Assembly: GCF_001704115.1 (NCBI RefSeq)
Contig: NZ_CP016895.1
Location: 1,612,001 to 1,676,000, forward strand
Source: Acinetobacter larvae
GTDB taxonomy: Bacteria > Pseudomonadota > Gammaproteobacteria > Pseudomonadales > Moraxellaceae
Length of the DNA stretch: 64,000 nt
Reading direction: 5' to 3'
Shown one piece after another: positions 1 to 9,535 of the stretch; the first letter of the stretch is position 1; the number at the start of each line of letters is the position of its first letter. The notes beneath the pieces are model-generated. The model worked only from the letters and a program-made list of their open reading frames with translations, had not been told where the DNA came from and ran no database searches. The position numbers and the translations under genes were made by a program.

Positions 1-249
1 CAGTTGAGCTGGACTCAGGGCTTTCTTTTGGTGAAAGATATGCCTCTACAGCAGTTTGTTGAGCGTATCAAGCCTTATCAAAAAGGCTATATCTATCTAG
101 ACCCTGCTTTGCAGCAATTACGCATTTCTGGAAATTATCCGATTGATGATTTAGCTAAACTTTATAAAATGTTGCAGCATACTTATGGTGTTGAGATTTC
201 ACATTATATGCATGGGCATTGGGTTTATATTCAAAAACAAGCTCATTAA
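1..249 (+). CDS. FecR-family anti-sigma/signal transducer, C-terminal end (5' truncated by window)
   Basis: The open frame runs from the first base to a TAA, so only about the last 82 residues are present. They match the C-terminal domain of FecR-type regulators: a W-x-x-G-x-L-like opening (WTQGFLLVKDMPL), then a 'dp.l..l.isGnypiddl..L..mL' stretch. In this family the protein sits in the inner membrane and relays occupancy of a TonB receptor to an ECF sigma factor. The next gene is a TonB receptor with an N-terminal STN signalling domain, which fits a FecIRA-like set; a sigma factor gene would lie outside the window. The family call rests on the C-terminal domain only. Confidence 0.7.
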   Translation, partial: QLSWTQGFLLVKDMPLQQFVERIKPYQKGYIYLDPALQQLRISGNYPIDDLAKLYKMLQHTYGVEISHYMHGHWVYIQKQAH

Positions 250-345
250 CAAACGAGTAAAACATCTAGCGAAGTTAGTAGTCCTATCGAAAATTCAGAG
301 AATTTAAAATAAATTGAGCTGTTTTTAAAGTTCGATTGTCTATCA

Positions 346-368
346 CTAAGAAAGCGTTTCATTCTTAG
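346..368. promoter_or_regulatory. Inverted repeat in the fecR-receptor gap
   Basis: CTAAGAA (346-352) and TTCTTAG (362-368) form a perfect 7-bp inverted repeat ending 14 bases before the receptor start. It could be an attenuator hairpin or an operator for the iron-regulated receptor. There is no T-tract, so it is not a classic terminator. The role is inference. Confidence 0.3.
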
Positions 369-382
369 ATGATGAGGACTTT

Positions 383-2956
383 ATGTACGCGCAAAATACC
401 AATTTAAAATCAAGCAAACTTAAGCTAGATGATAATTCCTTAGTGCAAGCAATACGTGTCATGATGTTAGGCGCTGTACTTGCTGCACCAATAACATATA
501 TTTTTGCAGCACCAGCACAGTCAACACAACCCTATGCAATCGCTGCAGGTCAGTTAGGGGATGTCTTGGCTGATTTTGCAATGCAAAGCCATGTGGCATT
601 GTCATTTGATCCAAAACTAACACAGGGCTTGCTAAGTTCTGGGCTTCAGGGAGCCTATAACGTACAGCAAGGTTTTTTAACATTATTGGCAGGAACAAAT
701 TTGCAATTGGTGCAGCATGAAGATGCAAGCTGGTCGATTCGTGAAAAAACGCCGGATCAACCACAAGCGATTGTGCAATTGGCAACGATTCAGCTAAAAG
801 CAAGGTCAGAGGCAATTCGCCCAAGTACACAGACTGCTTCTGATGTTGCAGAATTACCCGTGATTAGTCTATCGGCACGCCCGCAAACAGCACGGACTGA
901 AGGGAGCCAGCGCTATACCACACCGAAAGTAACGACTGGAAAATTTGAACAGTCATTAAGAGAAACACCTCAATCTATGTCGGTGATGACGCGAAAACAA
1001 CTTGATGATCAGAATATTAGTAATCTAAAAGAAGCGATGACTCAGGCAACGGGTGTGACGGTAACCAGCAATGGCGCATTTGCTGAAACGGGCTACCAAA
1101 TGCGTGGTTATCAGGCAACTCAACAACAAGATGGTTTGTCTGTGGGTGCTAACGATTCATATAGTATTGCACCAGCGAGAGATATGGAAATCTATGATCG
1201 TATTGAAATTTTAAGAGGTCCCGCTGGGCTATTAGAAGGCAATGGCGACCCAAGTGGTGTGATCAATATGGTGCGCCGTCGCCCGACTGCTGAGCCAGAA
1301 GGTTTTGTCAATCTTTCCTATGGTTCATGGAATAATATGCGTGTTAGTGTCGGTGCAAATGATCGTTTAACAGCAGATGGTCGTATCCGCGGGCGAGCTA
1401 TTTTAACCCATCAACAAAAAGATTTTTTCTACGATTCTGCTGAAGAACATCGTAATTCTGCTTATGCAATAGTAGAGGCGGATGTTGGCGAGCATACTTT
1501 AGTCACCTCTTCGATCAATTATAGTCAGTCCGATAGCGTACCTTTTTATGGTTGGCCACCACGAGGTGGTGATTTTAGTCGTAAAGATTTTTTTGGTGCA
1601 GATTGGAATAAAACCAAAGTACCCAATGCTTTTGAAGCACGTTTTGATATTGAACATGCGTTGAATGATGCCTGGAAAGTGAAATTTGCCAGTATTTATC
1701 AAGACCAACAGCTAAAATCACAAATGGCGATTGCAACAACACCGAATGCCCAGACCCAAAGAACCAGTTACTATGGATATAAAAAAGATAGCCGTCAGGT
1801 GCTATATGGCGGAGAACTAAGTATTGCGGGTAAATTTGAGTTATTTGATCGTGAACATGATCTGATCTTTGGTGGAACTTGGTCGCGGAGTGATCAGAAA
1901 ATTGGGAGTTCAACCAGCTATGATAATCCTGATCGATCAGAATATTGGAATTCAGATTTTTTAATGCATCCTCGGGTTGATCCCAATGATATTCCTGATC
2001 CAAATCTGAATAAAACCCAAACTGAAGTGCAGAAATCTAGTTTATACGGTGCTGTGAAATATAAACTGCTTGATGATTTAACTTTGACATTGGGAGGACG
2101 CTTCAGTAATTACGATGAGAAAAGCCGTGGTATTGGTGCTCAAAATAGCAGTGATTGGGAAAAATCTGCGGCCAAAGCCAGTATGGAGTTTACACCTTAT
2201 GCGGGATTGGTTTGGAACTTTAGCAAAGACATGTCTTGGTATGTCAGCTATACCGATATTTTTAGCCCACAGACTCAAAAAGAATGGACTGGGGCAACGG
2301 TAAAACCACGGGTGGGATGGCAAGTGGAAACGGGTGTAAAAGCTGAATTCTTTGACGGTGATTTACAGTCCACGCTTGCGGTGTTTCGTTTGAGAGATGA
2401 AAATCGGGCGACAGTAGACCGTGATCCAAGCCATTATCCCAACCCACATTGTCAAGGTGATCCGCTGGATATAGCGACATTAGGCTGTTCAATTGCGGGA
2501 GGAGAAAATCAGACCCAAGGCGTTGAATTAGAATTGGTCGGTAAACTCACAGAGCAATGGGATTTAATCATGAGTTATATTTATACGGATTCAGAAGTTA
2601 TTCGTAGTAACTCAACCTCATCGTGGGATTATGCCGTAGGCAGTAATTTTTCCCCATCAACCCCCAAACATGCCGTGAAATTATGGTCAACCTATAATTT
2701 CAACAATGGTTGGAATGTGGGTGGGGGTTTAAATGCACAGTCACATTTATATGATTCAACCACCAATCAACGTAATGCCGGTTTTAGTGTGTTTAATGCG
2801 CATATTGGCTATAAGGTGAATCCGCAGCTGGATGTAGCACTGAATATCAATAACCTATTTGATAAACATTATTTTGCCAGTATGGGCTATGCCGCAAACC
2901 GTTGGATGTATGGTGAGCCGCGTAATTTTATGCTGAGCTTACGTAGCACATTTTAA
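383..2956 (+). CDS. TonB-dependent siderophore receptor with STN signalling domain (FpvA/FecA type)
   Basis: This 857-residue outer-membrane receptor is predicted to import a ferric siderophore using TonB energy. After a long N-terminal export signal ending near AAPAQ (about residue 45), residues 50-120 form an STN/secretin-TonB short domain (AIAAGQLGDVLADFA...), the part that contacts a FecR partner. The plug follows at about 190-310 (RETPQSMSVMTRKQLDDQN, IEILRGPAGLLEGNGDPSGVINMVRRRP), and the rest is a 22-strand-type barrel ending in the terminal aromatic LSLRSTF. Length and order match FpvA-like transducing receptors, and the upstream FecR end supports signal transduction. The substrate cannot be read from sequence. 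An ATG 27 codons in (464) is an alternative start, but the longer one preserves the typical extended signal peptide. Confidence 0.9.
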   Translation: MYAQNTNLKSSKLKLDDNSLVQAIRVMMLGAVLAAPITYIFAAPAQSTQPYAIAAGQLGDVLADFAMQSHVALSFDPKLTQGLLSSGLQGAYNVQQGFLTLLAGTNLQLVQHEDASWSIREKTPDQPQAIVQLATIQLKARSEAIRPSTQTASDVAELPVISLSARPQTARTEGSQRYTTPKVTTGKFEQSLRETPQSMSVMTRKQLDDQNISNLKEAMTQATGVTVTSNGAFAETGYQMRGYQATQQQDGLSVGANDSYSIAPARDMEIYDRIEILRGPAGLLEGNGDPSGVINMVRRRPTAEPEGFVNLSYGSWNNMRVSVGANDRLTADGRIRGRAILTHQQKDFFYDSAEEHRNSAYAIVEADVGEHTLVTSSINYSQSDSVPFYGWPPRGGDFSRKDFFGADWNKTKVPNAFEARFDIEHALNDAWKVKFASIYQDQQLKSQMAIATTPNAQTQRTSYYGYKKDSRQVLYGGELSIAGKFELFDREHDLIFGGTWSRSDQKIGSSTSYDNPDRSEYWNSDFLMHPRVDPNDIPDPNLNKTQTEVQKSSLYGAVKYKLLDDLTLTLGGRFSNYDEKSRGIGAQNSSDWEKSAAKASMEFTPYAGLVWNFSKDMSWYVSYTDIFSPQTQKEWTGATVKPRVGWQVETGVKAEFFDGDLQSTLAVFRLRDENRATVDRDPSHYPNPHCQGDPLDIATLGCSIAGGENQTQGVELELVGKLTEQWDLIMSYIYTDSEVIRSNSTSSWDYAVGSNFSPSTPKHAVKLWSTYNFNNGWNVGGGLNAQSHLYDSTTNQRNAGFSVFNAHIGYKVNPQLDVALNINNLFDKHYFASMGYAANRWMYGEPRNFMLSLRSTF

Positions 2957-2978
2957 TATGACTTGCGTCTGATAACTG

Positions 2979-3011
2979 CTTGTCCAGTCAGTGTTCGGGA
3001 TATTGGACAAG
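2979..3011 (+). terminator. Possible terminator hairpin after the receptor gene
   Basis: CTTGTCCA (2979-2986) pairs with TGGACAAG (3004-3011) as a perfect 8-bp stem 22 bases after the receptor stop. No T-run follows directly, so termination efficiency is doubtful. Confidence 0.4.
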
Positions 3012-3112
3012 TGTGTACGCGGTGATTTTTATTGTCTTAGTCAAAACTGTATTGATTCAATAGCGCATTCACTCAAGAGCGTACAGTAGATGCTAGATTG
3101 GTTTCTACAGGT

Positions 3113-4003
3113 TTATGTCTTAATAACTGCTGTGTGTAACCATTGCATAAACTGTTGAATATGCGTCTGGCTGGCTTTAGATTTTTTGACGATGCTATAA
3201 AAATCACGCCCACATGGCATGAAACCCAAAGGCGCATACAGCCGCTGATTTTCCAATTCTTTACTGAGTAATAACTGCGGGGCAATGGCAATGCCAAGCC
3301 CTGATGCTGCAGCTTCAAGCATAAGATTTAAATGGTCAAAAGACCGTTGCTGCTTCACCTGCTCAAGCTGAATATTATGTTGTTGTAGCCATAAAGACCA
3401 TGCTTCTGGATTTGATTTGGTGTGCAATAAGGTTTGGTTGAGCAGATCCTTGGGATGATGAAGCAACGCTATTTTTTCCAGATTAGATACTGGACCAATT
3501 TTATCTTCAAATAATAAATGCCGTTGTAAATGTGTTGCGATTGCTTCGTCTCGTGCTTGGTTAGCAATATAGATATCGATTTGATCTTTTTCTAAAGCTT
3601 TAATGTCATTGCAGGTCATTAATTTAATCTGTATATCACGATGTTCTAACTCAAAATGTTCCAAACGTGCAATCAGCCAATTGGCTAAAAAACTATGTGG
3701 TGCACCAATGCTGATGCTATTGGGAGCATTATGCTGCGCTAATTGTGCAATACAGTTTTCTAAATCATTGAAGGATTGCACACAGACGGTGAAAAGTTGC
3801 AGACCTGCATGGGTAAGTGCCACACCATGCGCATGACGTGTAAATAATTTTTGTTCAAACCATTGTTCTAAGATTTTAATCTGATGGCTGACCGCACTGT
3901 GTGTCACACACAACTCTTCAGCTGCGAGGCTGAGGCTACGGTGTCGAGCGACAGCTTCGAACATCCGTAATGCATTTAAGGGCGGTAAGTGACGGCGTTT
4001 CAT
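3113..4003 (-). CDS. trpI: LysR-family regulator, TrpI/GcvA type
   Basis: This 296-residue transcription factor is divergent from trpB. I chose the start at 4003 (MKRRHLPPLNALRMFEAV) because LysR proteins of the TrpI/GcvA group begin this way; the open frame could extend 16 codons upstream without family similarity. Residues 5-65 form the winged helix-turn-helix (RHRSLSLAAEELCVTHSAVSHQIK), and the rest is the substrate-binding-like effector domain. In Pseudomonas, TrpI activates divergent trpBA in response to indoleglycerol phosphate, and the same arrangement is seen here. The regulatory role is inferred from arrangement and N-terminal similarity; a different LysR next to trpB by chance is less likely. 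Confidence 0.75.
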   Translation of the reverse strand: MKRRHLPPLNALRMFEAVARHRSLSLAAEELCVTHSAVSHQIKILEQWFEQKLFTRHAHGVALTHAGLQLFTVCVQSFNDLENCIAQLAQHNAPNSISIGAPHSFLANWLIARLEHFELEHRDIQIKLMTCNDIKALEKDQIDIYIANQARDEAIATHLQRHLLFEDKIGPVSNLEKIALLHHPKDLLNQTLLHTKSNPEAWSLWLQQHNIQLEQVKQQRSFDHLNLMLEAAASGLGIAIAPQLLLSKELENQRLYAPLGFMPCGRDFYSIVKKSKASQTHIQQFMQWLHTAVIKT

Positions 4004-4105
4004 GATGTAAAAAAAACTAACAACTTGGCATGAGAATATATCAATTTTCAATTTGAATAAAAAGCCTATGATGGCAGATATTAAGTCAGCAATGAGTGTA
4101 AATCG
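4004..4105. promoter_or_regulatory. Divergent trpI-trpB promoter region
   Basis: This AT-rich 102-bp gap separates the LysR gene from trpB and must carry both promoters and the LysR operator. No single palindrome can be assigned with confidence, and trpB has no strong Shine-Dalgarno sequence. Confidence 0.5.
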
Positions 4106-5314
4106 ATGTCATATCAGGGAGAAGGTCCAGATTTGAGTGGTAATTTTGGTCCATATGGCGGTCAATATATGCCTGAGAGTCTAATTCCAGCATTACAAGC
4201 CTTAGAACAAGAATTAGAACGTAGCGAAAATGATCAAGCTTTTTGGGCTCAATATCACCAGATATTAACCGATTATGTTGGGCGTCCGAGTCCATTGTTT
4301 TTTGCACAAAACCTGACTGAATATGTGGGTGGAGCAAAAATTTATTTAAAGCGTGAAGACCTAAACCATACTGGTGCACATAAAATTAATAACTGTGTTG
4401 GACAAATTTTATTGGCACAACGGATGGGAAAACGCAGAATTATTGCAGAAACTGGCGCTGGGCAACACGGTGTAGCAACCGCAACTGTTTGTGCTTTATT
4501 TAAAATGGACTGTGTGATTTTTATGGGGGATGTGGATGTACAGCGCCAACAAAGCAATGTGCAACGCATGAAACTCTTGGGTGCGGAAGTTCGTGCAGTC
4601 AAAAAAGGCAGTGCCACACTCAAAGAAGCCATGAATGAAGCGATTCGTGATTGGATTAGCCATATTGATGATAGCTATTATTTATTAGGAACTGGTGCTG
4701 GACCCCATCCTTATCCTCGTATGGTCCGCTCTTTCCAAACCATTATTGGTGTAGAGGCCAAAGCACAAATTTTAGAAAAAGAAGGTCGTTTGCCTGATGC
4801 TCTAGTGGCTTGTATCGGTGGTGGTTCCAATGCGATTGGGCTCATGCATCCATTTTTAGCCGAGCCAGAAATTCAATGTTTTGGGGTTGAAGCTGCGGGT
4901 CATGGTTTGGACAGTGCGCAACATGCTGCTGCAATCTGTAAAGGTAAACCTGGGGTATTGCACGGTAATTTGACTTATTTATTACAAAATGAAGATGGGC
5001 AAATCGCAGAAGCACATTCAGTTTCTGCTGGTTTGGACTATCCAGGTGTCGGTCCTGAGCATGCTTTATTACATGACAGTGGTCGAGTGCAGTATGTTGC
5101 AGTAACAGATGATGAAGCGATTTCTGCTTATCGTTTATTGAGTCGTGAAGAAGGCATTATTCCTGCGCTAGAAAGTTCACATGCCATCGCTTATGCCTGT
5201 AAGTTAGCTGCGACATTGCCTGCTGAGAAAATTATAATTGTCAATCTCAGCGGTCGTGGAGATAAAGACCTTGCCACAGTACAACACTATATGAGCATAG
5301 GAGCCAAGCAATGA
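4106..5314 (+). CDS. trpB: Tryptophan synthase beta subunit
   Basis: This 402-residue PLP enzyme joins indole and serine to give L-tryptophan. The cofactor lysine is in HTGAHKINN (K93), and the phosphate-binding loop GGGSNAIG lies near residue 238. Length is standard for TrpB1-type subunits that complex with TrpA. trpA overlaps its stop by four bases (ATGA), so the pair is translationally coupled. trpF is not upstream; instead the gene is divergent from a TrpI-like regulator, a Pseudomonas-style layout. Confidence 0.97.
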   Translation: MSYQGEGPDLSGNFGPYGGQYMPESLIPALQALEQELERSENDQAFWAQYHQILTDYVGRPSPLFFAQNLTEYVGGAKIYLKREDLNHTGAHKINNCVGQILLAQRMGKRRIIAETGAGQHGVATATVCALFKMDCVIFMGDVDVQRQQSNVQRMKLLGAEVRAVKKGSATLKEAMNEAIRDWISHIDDSYYLLGTGAGPHPYPRMVRSFQTIIGVEAKAQILEKEGRLPDALVACIGGGSNAIGLMHPFLAEPEIQCFGVEAAGHGLDSAQHAAAICKGKPGVLHGNLTYLLQNEDGQIAEAHSVSAGLDYPGVGPEHALLHDSGRVQYVAVTDDEAISAYRLLSREEGIIPALESSHAIAYACKLAATLPAEKIIIVNLSGRGDKDLATVQHYMSIGAKQ

Positions 5315-6090
5315 ATCGTTTAGCAGAAAAAACGCAGCAACTTAAACAGCAACAGCGTAGTGGTTTGGTTTGTTATTTTACCGCTGGAGATCCTGACTAT
5401 GCACAGAGTTTGAACTTGTTGCAGCAATTGGGGGCAGCCGGTGCCGATATCATTGAAATTGGTATGCCTTTTTCGGATCCTGTGGCAGATGGCGAAGTGA
5501 TTCAAGCTGCGCATTTACGGGCTTTAGCTGCTGGGCAGAACTTGGCAAAAACTTTATTGTTGGTCCAACAGATTCGAGAGGTCGACCAAACGACCCCAAT
5601 CGTACTGATGGGATATTTAAATCCGATTATGCAGTATGGTTTTGAAAAATTTGCCCAAGATTGTGCTGGCATTGTTGATGGTGTATTGGTGGTTGATTTA
5701 CCTGTACGCAGTCATCTTGGTTTAGCTGAAGCATTGGCTGCGCAGTCTGTACATTGTATTCGTTTATCCGCGCCAAGTACTGATGATCAGAAATTGGCAG
5801 AAATTGCACAGAGCGCCAGTGGCTTTTTATATCATGTGGCTGAAAATGCTGTGACGGGTGGGGAATTACATCTAGCACCTTTAATCGAAAAACTGCAACA
5901 CATTCGTCCGCATTTTGATATTCCTGTTGCTGTGGGCTTCGGGATTAAAAATGAGCAACAGGTCCGTGCTGTGGCACAACATGCTGATTTGGTTGTGGTG
6001 GGTTCGGTATTGGTGAATTGTTTCTTTGAACACGGTGTCGAGGCAACATTAACAAGGGTGCGTGGTTTTGCTGCAGCTTTGCTGGATTAA
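5311..6090 (+). CDS. trpA: Tryptophan synthase alpha subunit
   Basis: This 259-residue TIM-barrel subunit cleaves indole-3-glycerol phosphate to indole and glyceraldehyde-3-phosphate and channels indole to TrpB. The catalytic acids are at the expected places: E49 in [12 protein letters not shown] and D60 in ADGEVIQ. The [10 protein letters not shown] phosphate-binding loop and VVGSVLV are near the C terminus. It overlaps trpB by 4 nt, and no further gene follows in the operon. Confidence 0.97.
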   Translation: MNRLAEKTQQLKQQQRSGLVCYFTAGDPDYAQSLNLLQQLGAAGADIIEIGMPFSDPVADGEVIQAAHLRALAAGQNLAKTLLLVQQIREVDQTTPIVLMGYLNPIMQYGFEKFAQDCAGIVDGVLVVDLPVRSHLGLAEALAAQSVHCIRLSAPSTDDQKLAEIAQSASGFLYHVAENAVTGGELHLAPLIEKLQHIRPHFDIPVAVGFGIKNEQQVRAVAQHADLVVVGSVLVNCFFEHGVEATLTRVRGFAAALLD

Positions 6091-6144
6091 TCTAAAGATC
6101 GTGGCTACTGTGGTTAATCTTTGAGCTATTGTTAAAACAATAAA

Positions 6145-6178
6145 AATCATCCGCTGTTCATCTTGAACGCGGATGATT
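6145..6178 (-). terminator. Rho-independent terminator (minus strand) for the omptin gene, perhaps bidirectional
   Basis: AATCATCCGC (6145-6154) pairs with GCGGATGATT (6169-6178), and the stem extends inward through GTTCA/TGAAC. On the minus strand the stem is followed by ATTTTTATTG, a good T-tract for the omptin gene upstream. It also lies 55 bases after trpA and may stop that transcript. Confidence 0.75.
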
Positions 6179-6257
6179 GCATGTAGCTAAATCTCTAGCG
6201 CTAAGCCAAGCATCGCTCTATAGATAAAGCCCCATAAACGCGCAGTTCTGAGCATAG

Positions 6258-7229
6258 TTAGAATTTATATTGTATGCCGACTTGTACAGTTTGATGTTTA
6301 TTGGAAATACCACCGCCATTTTCATTGAGATATGGTTCTTCATTTACATTTAAAATAAGGGTATCTGATCGAGCCATATCATATTTACTCCAGTTATATT
6401 CTGCAAATAATTTGGTGCTAGGAATAATGTTGTAGCCCATATTGATACTTGCACCATAATATTTAGAAGATTTACTGGCTTTATTGAGATAAAGGTTTTC
6501 ACGTTCATAGTGAATATCTCGGTCTTTTGCTTTAACCCAAGGGCTATATTTTAATTGGGCACTGATTTCAAATTTATTAAATTGATATTGTGTATTAAGT
6601 CCCAGATAAGGCATGCTATATTTTTGTTTATAGCCAATGACCATTGCATCATCTGCAAAGTCATATTCAATACTTTGTGCGGTATCTGGAATATAATCTC
6701 CATCCTCATCAGACTCGCTGTATTTGGCATGACCACCAAATGCGGACCAACTAAAACGATTTTCTTGATAGCCAGCCAAAAGACCTAATTTAAATGGATT
6801 ATTATTCAGCATCCAGAAATTCATATTTAAGTCAAATTCATTGGCATGATTTAGATGGGTATTTGAATGGGTTGACCAATCGGTAATCTGAGAACGATCT
6901 TCAAGATTAAGCCAATCATAATCATCCATATGTGATTGACCACTGGCTAAAGTCGTCCAACCTTTGGCACTGAGTGAGAGGCGTGGGTGGAGATCCCAAG
7001 TAATATCTGCTTTGCCGATGGGAGTATTTTTAATCGACCAATCTAGTTGTGATAATTGCCCAAACTCCTCATCAAAAGAAAATTCTTTGGCAGTTCCTCC
7101 CGTTAAAATACCCGAGGAGAGCGCGATAGAAACTTTTTCGGGGCTAAAAGCAGTACTTGCGACTGCATGTGTATTGAAGCTAAAACCAGCCAAATAAAGA
7201 GCAAATAAAGAAAAAGATAATTTGTTCAT
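6258..7229 (-). CDS. Omptin-family outer-membrane aspartyl protease
   Basis: This 323-residue protein has a signal peptide (MNKLSFSLFALYLAGF..THA) and resembles OmpT/Pla/PgtE over its whole length (OmpT is 317 residues). Omptins are ten-stranded barrels whose surface site cuts basic peptides and proteins. The active-site acids match: MDDYDW gives D103 and D105 (OmpT D83/D85), and KDRDIHYE gives D238 and H240 (OmpT D210/H212). Other family landmarks include SQLDWSIKN, HANEFDLN, LGLLAGYQENRFSW and the terminal QVGIQYKF. It stands alone with its own terminator. Omptins are best known from Enterobacterales, so presence here suggests transfer or an under-described branch. Confidence 0.88.
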   Translation of the reverse strand: MNKLSFSLFALYLAGFSFNTHAVASTAFSPEKVSIALSSGILTGGTAKEFSFDEEFGQLSQLDWSIKNTPIGKADITWDLHPRLSLSAKGWTTLASGQSHMDDYDWLNLEDRSQITDWSTHSNTHLNHANEFDLNMNFWMLNNNPFKLGLLAGYQENRFSWSAFGGHAKYSESDEDGDYIPDTAQSIEYDFADDAMVIGYKQKYSMPYLGLNTQYQFNKFEISAQLKYSPWVKAKDRDIHYERENLYLNKASKSSKYYGASINMGYNIIPSTKLFAEYNWSKYDMARSDTLILNVNEEPYLNENGGGISNKHQTVQVGIQYKF

Positions 7230-7650
7230 GTGTTTCCCAAAATCATAAGATAGAAGCGTAAATTGTGTTGCAATGCAAAAAGGCTGTTTACAGAAAAGTT
7301 TATGGCGAACAGGCTTTTAATGTGTGCTTTAAAATATCTCGATCAATATTAAAAGATTACAAGTCTCGAAAAGTGCAGCATTTTATCGTGAAGTTAATCA
7401 CGGTTTTATTGTTTTATGTTTTTTAATATAGATATGAATGTAATGGATTGTTTGGTTTATATAAATGGAATATTTTGAGTCAATTTAAATCAATGAAAGC
7501 AGCGTGAAATAATTCGCGCTGCGATTTCTAGCGATGGTTAAAATGGTCAGCATAATGCATTTAAAAAATACAAACATCAGCAAAAGACCATCTGGGAGGA
7601 TGGTCGGGTTTAGAGATTGAAAAACTTTACGGTTTAATGGATGTATAGGG
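7230..7650. other. Intergenic region between omptin and NCS1 transporter genes
   Basis: This 421-bp AT-rich gap holds the minus-strand omptin promoter on its left side and the terminator of the transporter gene at 7586-7605. I see no RNA gene or further coding sequence. Confidence 0.6.
7586..7605 (-). terminator. Rho-independent terminator for the NCS1 transporter gene
   Basis: GACCATC (7586-7592) pairs with GATGGTC (7599-7605) around a 6-nt loop. Read on the minus strand it is followed by TTTTGCTG, 46 bases after the transporter stop. Confidence 0.7.
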
Positions 7651-9273
7651 TTAAATTTGCATGGTTTTACATAAGGAACAGAGTATCGCCTGCTGTTTTT
7701 GGCAGTACATTACATCTGGACGTTCATAATGTTGCTGACAGACAGCACAGCAATATAACTGCTTATTGGCATTGCCTTGTGCGTCATATCTTGCTGTGGC
7801 AATGCCATCATCATGTTGTTTAATATAGTATTTTCCCTTGGTAATCCAACAGAGCAGTGGGGTACAGCAAACAGCAATGGATAAGGCAATAAGGGGCGAA
7901 TAGGATGCAAGCACCGCTCCAAATAAACCAAAATATGCTGCAATAGACAGCGTGGTCGCCAAACCAAAGGCAATTAAGCCGACAGGGTTAAAGTTGTAGA
8001 TCATATCACGGCGGTATTCGGGAATTTTCGGGGATAATTTTAAAAGGTATTTATTGATGACGATATCCGTGGCCACCACACTAATCCAAGCAATCGCACA
8101 GTTAGCATAAAAGCTCAGGATTTTGTGCAAGAAGGAAAACATATCCATTTCCATCAAGGCTAAGGCACAGGCTAGATTGATTAATACAAAAATAATTCTA
8201 CCCGGATAGCGTTTGCGGCAACGCGCATAAGCGCTGGTCCAAGCCAAAGAACCAGAATAGGCATTGCTAACATTGATTTTAATCTGTGAAATCACTACTA
8301 AAATCACTGCAAAACACATGGCCAACCAAGGATTCATCATAAACTCAAAGGTAGAGACAAATTGTTGTACAGGCTCAGTTTGGTTCACTGCTGGAAATTG
8401 TACCAATAAATAAAAGCCTAAAAATGCACCAATGATTTGCTTTATTGCACCAAGGATGACCCAGCCCGGACCAGCGGAAATCACGGCGAACCACCATTGC
8501 TTGGTATTTTCGGGTGTTTTATTGGGCATAAAGCGTAAATAATCTATCTGTTCACCAATTTGCGCAATTAAAGCTAAAACAACGCCTGCACCGAGCATAA
8601 TAGCGGCGAAATCTACAGTTTGATAGCCTGCCTGCCCTTGAAAGTTACGCCAGCTATAGACCAGTTCAGGTTGTTTTAACATGAGATATGCGACAGGGAC
8701 GACCATCAGCAATAACCAGATTGGCGTCGTCCAAACTTGCATTTTGGTTAGCGCTTTCATGCCATAGACCACCAAAGGAATGACCATGAATGTGGAAATC
8801 AAATAACCCAGCCATAATGGGATGCTTAAACCGACCCATAGACCTTGTGCCATGATGGCACCTTCGAGTGCAAAAAATATAAATGTAAAAGATGCAAAGA
8901 TGATGCTGGTGATCACTGAACCAAGATAACCAAACCCAGCGCTACGACTTATTAAATCTAAGTCAATATTATAACGGGCAGCATAATAAGCCAGTGGTAG
9001 CGCAGTAATAAAAATTAATAAGGCTGCACATAAGATGGCTAGCAGTGCATTGGTGGTGCCATAAGCAATGCCAATGCTGGCACCAATCGAAAAATCTGCT
9101 AAATAGGCGATACCTCCCAATGCGCTTAGCGCAATGACGCTTGGACTCCACACGCGAAAGCGTTGCGGTGCATAGCGTAAGGTATAGTCTTCAAGGCTGT
9201 CTTGAATGACTTGCTCAACTTTTTTATCTTCTATTTTTTCTTCAATATGATCCGTGAAGGAATGATTTTGCAT
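7651..9273 (-). CDS. NCS1-family nucleobase/urea-compound permease with cysteine-rich tail
   Basis: This 540-residue polytopic inner-membrane protein has about twelve hydrophobic segments and NCS1 features such as SIGASIGIAYGTTNALLA near the first helices and FNPVGLIAFGLA late. NCS1 carriers import purines, cytosine, hydantoins or allantoin with H+ or Na+. The last ~35 residues contain paired cysteines (CCAVC...YC...CSLC), a pattern that could bind a metal; this tail is not part of the transporter core. It is divergent from the allophanate hydrolase/urea carboxylase genes, so its substrate is likely a urea-yielding or urea-like nitrogen compound. Substrate is inference. Confidence 0.8.
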   Translation of the reverse strand: MQNHSFTDHIEEKIEDKKVEQVIQDSLEDYTLRYAPQRFRVWSPSVIALSALGGIAYLADFSIGASIGIAYGTTNALLAILCAALLIFITALPLAYYAARYNIDLDLISRSAGFGYLGSVITSIIFASFTFIFFALEGAIMAQGLWVGLSIPLWLGYLISTFMVIPLVVYGMKALTKMQVWTTPIWLLLMVVPVAYLMLKQPELVYSWRNFQGQAGYQTVDFAAIMLGAGVVLALIAQIGEQIDYLRFMPNKTPENTKQWWFAVISAGPGWVILGAIKQIIGAFLGFYLLVQFPAVNQTEPVQQFVSTFEFMMNPWLAMCFAVILVVISQIKINVSNAYSGSLAWTSAYARCRKRYPGRIIFVLINLACALALMEMDMFSFLHKILSFYANCAIAWISVVATDIVINKYLLKLSPKIPEYRRDMIYNFNPVGLIAFGLATTLSIAAYFGLFGAVLASYSPLIALSIAVCCTPLLCWITKGKYYIKQHDDGIATARYDAQGNANKQLYCCAVCQQHYERPDVMYCQKQQAILCSLCKTMQI

Positions 9274-9535
9274 GTTGAGTTCCTCAACCGATAGGGATGA
9301 TGGGCAAAGAGCAAAAGCTATGCCATGTCGGTGAGTGAGTGATCGAATTTATTATACTGAGCTCACAGTTTATGTGGATGAGGCTTATGTGGGTGAGGCG
9401 GGCTTCGTGTTAGCTTGCTACGCATGGGCATGGGCATGGGCATCGGACGAGGCTGCTGGGATATTGTGCAATTGCCAGATTGGCATGCTTTCTGCAAGGC
9501 ATTTGCTGATCTTGACAAGAGTTGGAGACAACACC
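9274..9535. promoter_or_regulatory. Divergent promoter and leader region between the transporter and the urea-degradation genes
   Basis: This 262-bp region holds both promoters. It contains three tandem ATGGGC units (9424-9441) and near-repeats of GTGGATGAGGC/GTGGGTGAGGC (about 9373-9401). The allophanate hydrolase frame stays open back to 9335, but the extra 67 residues have no family similarity. I looked for guanidine riboswitch motifs and did not recognise one. Confidence 0.45.

Noticed and set aside
459..830. Minus-strand ORF inside the first TonB receptor gene
   Set aside because: Shadow of a long well-supported gene, with no similarity or start signal.
9274..9535. Guanidine (ykkC or mini-ykkC) riboswitch upstream of the urea carboxylase pair
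   Set aside because: I looked for the conserved ykkC segments and paired ACGR hairpin loops and could not assemble either; only a covariance-model scan would settle it.
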